Below, in pieces: positions 60,679 through 64,000 of a DNA stretch of 64,000 nt (positions within the stretch are counted from its first letter, which is position 1; every line of letters starts with the position of its first letter). The notes under the pieces were generated by a model. The model did no database searches. It saw only the letters and a list, made by a program, of their open reading frames with translations, and was not told the origin of the DNA. Origin of the DNA: Lunularia cruciata. Taxonomy: Eukaryota; Streptophyta; Marchantiopsida; Lunulariales; Lunulariaceae. The stretch lies in NCBI GenBank assembly GCA_948567375.1, contig OX419759.1:32093493-32157492 (forward strand). Reading direction: 5' to 3'. The translations under genes and the position numbers were made by a program.

Positions 60679-61967
60679 CTACTCTAACCAGCCTCTACCC
60701 TCACAATTCGGACATCCTCGCCCACCTTCGCAAGTTGTACAATAGCTCCACTTTTTCGCCAGTCTGCAATACCAATATACTTAATCACCTGATTTCATCT
60801 TCACAAGAAAGAAAAAAAAAAAACTCTAGAGCTCAGGTTGAAATTCACAACGCTTCTTTTAACACTCTTAAGCATCTCATGACACATCTTTTGACGTAAA
60901 GGGAAGCCAAAAGCTGTCAACCGGACTAAACATACAGTCGCTTCTTGAGCATTCCCAGACTAACAGAGGGGAGTAACATACCCTGCAGTGTATCGTGTGG
61001 CAGCATCCTTGGCTCTAGCTCTAGCTTTGGCAGCAGCTTCGTCTGATAAGTTTCTTAAGTTGAATCCTTCACCATTGCATGTGGGACAAAGCCCAGAGCC
61101 AGAACATGTCTCGCATGTCTTTTTCGCTTGCCAAGCTTCTACTTTATCTTTGTTCAACTGTAGCAACGCGTAGAGTGAACCTCCTATAGCGAGCAGAGTT
61201 CCAACAGTTGTGACCGCTTGTGGAATTGCTCCAGCAACCAAACTTGATCGCAGCTCCTGATTCCGGTTGCCACCTTCTCTTTGGACCGGCCAGCCTTTCG
61301 GACAGGAACTCTCTTTCCGTGACAGCCGGCTACTGCACGAATCCCTGCATCTCGTCCCATGATTTGACCGCCTACCTACACTATACATATCCCTGTTAGT
61401 TTAATTTTTGGTGCTACAGAACATCTCATAACCTAACTACGATATTACCATCCAGAAAGAGGCAGGACAACGTTGTGTCACCTCTGAGTCCAGATTTGTC
61501 CCTTACTCTCATTCAATTAGTGAGTTTTGGATTTATTATATTATTGCAAAAACTCATATCCTCGCCAAATAATGCATGCCAATTTTCTTGTGGGTGTTCC
61601 CAAAGACGCAGCACCCGCGATTCCATACGTAAGAACAGAGGCTAGAATTACCTCAAAAATTTGCAACAGGTCTACCACCTGTAAACGGCTCTACAATTTA
61701 CCAAGGTACCTGAGATACAAGGTACAGCAGGATCACGAGCTGATTACCTCTTGTCACACAGTCCACCAGTCTGCAGGTATGGCAAAAACAAGGCTCGGTC
61801 AGGCACTGTAGAACCTTAGATCGGCACTTTGAGCGCCAAAATTCACCCAGAAAATTTGCTTTCAAAACTCCTAACATAGATCTCGACATTCTAGGGAAAT
61901 TCGCAAGATTTGATACCATACCAGACTTGTGGACGCTCTCCAGAGCTGAAGTCGGCATCTTGAGCAT
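60679..61967 (-). CDS. DnaJ-type zinc-finger protein without J-domain, membrane-anchored, probably plastid
   Basis: Three minus-strand exons in transcript order: 61,748-61,967, 60,982-61,375 and 60,679-60,763 (699 nt, 232 residues). Junctions are GT-AG and phases match; the last intron (donor GCAGG/GTATGT, acceptor attgcag) is strong. Four Cys-pair motifs make a full DnaJ-like zinc finger: CETCSGSG (161-168), CPTCNGEG (170-177), CTTCEGGRG (213-221) and CPNCEGRG (222-229). The second half lies in the last exon. One hydrophobic helix (about 125-146, AVTTVGTLLAIGGSLYALLQ) precedes the zinc finger, and about 120 basic, Ser-rich residues precede that, as in a transit peptide. No J-domain is present. 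Plant proteins of this layout (LQY1, BSD2 and relatives) act in chloroplasts as thiol/chaperone factors; that role is inferred here. The first exon is the least certain part; an alternative start is the ATG within exon 2 at 61,388. Confidence 0.75.
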
Positions 61968-62633
61968 CCTGCATTCATAAAATTGGGAAATACTGGATCA
62001 AAATAATTCAAAGTTATTACAAGATACGAGCACAACCACAATAGTGGTGGGTAGTTAAGTCTGTTGTGAAGGCAGTTGCGTGGTACAGGTCACTTGTGCT
62101 TCTTCGCGTAATGAAATGAGCCGAAAATATGCACTTGACTACGTCTAGCTGGACCACCCATCAACGAGAAACGATATCCCCACGAATATGGAGCCAAATT
62201 CCATGCGGTGAACATTGACCCATGCTTCGTGCTCATGGTGCGAATTACAACAGGCCACCCCTAGCATCTGTGCTCAAAACCAACGGTGAAATTTATAACC
62301 CAGAAATTGAAGACCGGAACGACAGTAACGGGAATGTAGACTTTTAGAAATAAGTAGCAAACCAATAACAATAGACAGACGCTTCTCAAACTGTGAATAC
62401 CGCTTCCTCCAATCACCGCAGGGGCTGAATGAGCTAGGGGCACTATTTGCACCTCAGGAGTACGTCAAGAGCAGATGGGTATAGACGAATCTCCCCAACA
62501 TAGTGGTCGCCCGAGAATCTGGACCTTACATGAACCCAAAGTTTCCAGACGAAGTACTTGCTTACCAAGTTCAGCCTGACTGCTGCGAAGAACTGTTGTG
62601 CTATGGCCTAAAATCCTCGAATTCGCCATCGCC
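61968..62633. promoter_or_regulatory. Shared upstream region between divergent genes
   Basis: The zinc-finger gene (-) and the gene starting at 62,634 (+) are head to head with 666 bp between their start codons. The region must contain both promoters and 5' UTRs. An acceptor-like ttttatgaatgcag directly before the minus-strand ATG suggests an upstream leader exon for the zinc-finger gene. No TATA box or other site is assigned with confidence. Confidence 0.4.
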
Positions 62634-62839
62634 ATGTCCATGGTGCCCACTCACAACTCTAGCAACGAGTCAATAGTTCAGGGGAACGGACGCACAGAAC
62701 AATGGCTGTCGATAAACAGGGATCAAAACTGGGACGAACCCACCACCACAGCGCCAGCACCCACACCGAGTAAACTGAAACGGATGAGGGAGAGAGGTCT
62801 GATCACAGATGAACTACTGAGTTGGACAAATGAAAGCTG
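62634..62839 (+). CDS. First coding exon of an unrecognised gene (partial)
   Basis: An ATG at 62,634 opens a frame of 68 complete codons ending at a donor (AGCTG/GTACGT) at 62,839. The protein is hydrophilic: QWLSINRDQNWDEP, then Thr/Pro-rich, then SKLKRMRERGLITDELLSW. That is typical of coding sequence but not recognised. A possible second exon is 63,200-63,275: acceptor gttgacag, matching phase, starting EYEGRPIVMMIF and ending at a donor ATTGAG/GTACAA. It is hydrophobic in the middle. The gene probably continues beyond; no terminal exon was identified. It is divergent from the zinc-finger gene. Confidence 0.45.
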
Positions 62840-63902
62840 GTACGTGCACTAGCGAAGTTCGGCCATGTTGTATCTCTTACCTTTCCACACATAATCTTGT
62901 CTTTTGTGGGTACTGCAATACGCCATGCATATGGCGGTGGGGGTGACGGTGTGAACAACCGGTTGAACAGCAAGTTATCTTCAAAACCCAAGGAGATATG
63001 GAGGGTCAGCCCGCCTAAATACGTGTTACCGCTACGGTAGGTTGACCATTTTTGCACCTCCATTATGTGTCTTGTTAAACAACTTTCAATCATGTTCTTG
63101 TGTTTGCTTGTTTCTTTGGTGATGATACCCATCCGCCTCTGTGCAATCGTTTGTTCCGAGATCTCAAAAAACGTGAGAGTTGGAGATTTTTGTTGACAGT
63201 GAGTACGAGGGGAGACCTATAGTGATGATGATATTCTGCTTACTTATTCGCTTCGGTAGCTTAGCTTTGATTGAGGTACAAGGAAGTCAAAATTGTGAAG
63301 GTGAGCAACTTGGTGCTAGTGAACTAGTTTCGATGTTGAGTTATCTAGTGGGCTCTTTGGCACTGAGCTGAAGACTCGAGATTTTGCATCAACTACTACC
63401 GAGTGGAGAGTTTTGGAAAGGCCGGATTCAGAGTTTGTTGTTATAAACGACCCGCCCGCGGCACATGGATTAATATAAAGCACCGCCTCCGTTGCACTCC
63501 AATAGACGGTAGAGTCGAACGGCATTTTCTCGGCAGTTTAGAGTTGTCCCTAAATCATGACCAGCATAAAACGATGTCTGAGAACGGACTATAAACAAAC
63601 TTTCTTGTGCCCATATGCTTCGAGAATTGATTGTCTGACGCATGAATCCAGCAAAACATTTAGTCTAAATGGACGAATCGAAAACACGGAGGTCGTTGCC
63701 ATACGGAGTTAACTATGTCAACCACTGCTTACCACACCAGTGCCACAGCTGTGATCAATTTGTTTGCATGTTACACGGCCAATATGGGCCAATTTCATTG
63801 TAAATCCCTAGTATGACATAGTGTTACAGATCAAAATTTTAGAACTAAACGCTACAGTAAGATACTACTTCCACAGGAATCTAACGCTTCAATTGTAGCA
63901 GC
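62840..63902. other. Introns and intergenic sequence at the right end
   Basis: It contains the candidate second exon of the plus-strand gene (63,200-63,275). A minus-strand frame at 63,316-63,525 (SGLSKTLHSVVVDAKSRVF) also looks protein-like but has no splice partner. The rest shows nothing specific. Confidence 0.35.
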
Positions 63903-64000
63903 CTACTCTTTCACTTCTCCACTTTTGGTAATCATAACTTTGCTGTAAGGCCTGTAAAATCCCTTCTCGGCAACGATAACACGGGTGTCCCCGATCAACT
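63903..64000 (-). CDS. 3' end of a gene running off the window (partial)
   Basis: The last ~31 codons of a minus-strand frame, cut by the window edge, with the stop TAG at 63,903-63,905. The readable C-terminus is GDTRVIVAEKGFYRPYSKVM followed by ITKSGEVKE. The mix of residues is typical of a folded protein's end. The family cannot be named from this fragment, and whether an intron lies just outside the window is unknown. Confidence 0.5.
   Translation of the reverse strand, partial: LIGDTRVIVAEKGFYRPYSKVMITKSGEVKE

Noticed and set aside
63316-63525. A minus-strand protein-like frame near the right end.
   Set aside because: It is downstream of the stop of the gene at 63,903 and has no convincing splice signals; left unannotated as a gene.
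1-64000. tRNA genes, rRNA genes, CRISPR arrays and bacterial-type operons.
   Set aside because: No tRNA B-box/A-box pair with a foldable cloverleaf, no rRNA core sequence and no regularly spaced repeats were seen. The window is a plant nuclear region.

Overview
This is nuclear DNA of a land plant. The evidence is a set of plant-type genes with GT-AG introns: a C-terminally extended phytocystatin, a DUF688 protein, an ES2/DGCR14 splicing-factor homologue, a protein with a predicted plastid transit peptide and two C-terminal membrane helices, and a J-domain-less DnaJ-type zinc-finger protein. The species cannot be fixed from the sequence. Low gene density, strong AT/GC mosaicism and decayed retroelements would suit a non-flowering plant (moss, lycophyte, fern or conifer), but that is only a guess.

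Layout. 1-1,690 is AT-rich with no gene. 1,691-9,543 is moderate-GC DNA with no convincing gene. A DUF688 gene lies at 9,544-10,893 (-). 10,894-18,500 is gene-free but carries several copies of a short dispersed element, one of them with a 14-bp target-site duplication. 18,500-41,350 is a large AT-rich block of decayed transposable-element material. It holds five copies of one LTR family in both orientations, one followed by a Met-tRNA-type primer-binding site. It also holds two decayed minus-strand coding regions, several tandem duplications and a 374-bp MITE-like element at its right end.

The ES2 gene (CDS 42,509-44,131, +) follows, with a probable 5'-UTR intron that contains a diverged tandem duplication. 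After a second AT-rich patch (45,770-48,045) comes the four-exon phytocystatin gene (49,952-51,661, +). Next are a probable minus-strand gene fragment with a frame break (53,686-54,121), an unusually long open frame (54,558-55,265, +) and the putative plastid membrane protein gene (55,462-56,712, +).

The right end is the most gene-dense part. It has an unrecognised multi-exon minus gene (about 57,947-59,746), the zinc-finger gene (60,679-61,967, -), the first coding exon(s) of a divergent plus gene (from 62,634) and the 3' end of a minus gene that runs off the window (63,903-64,000). There is no operon logic here: these are independent eukaryotic genes. Exon structures were assembled by eye from splice signals and reading-frame phase and need transcript confirmation.
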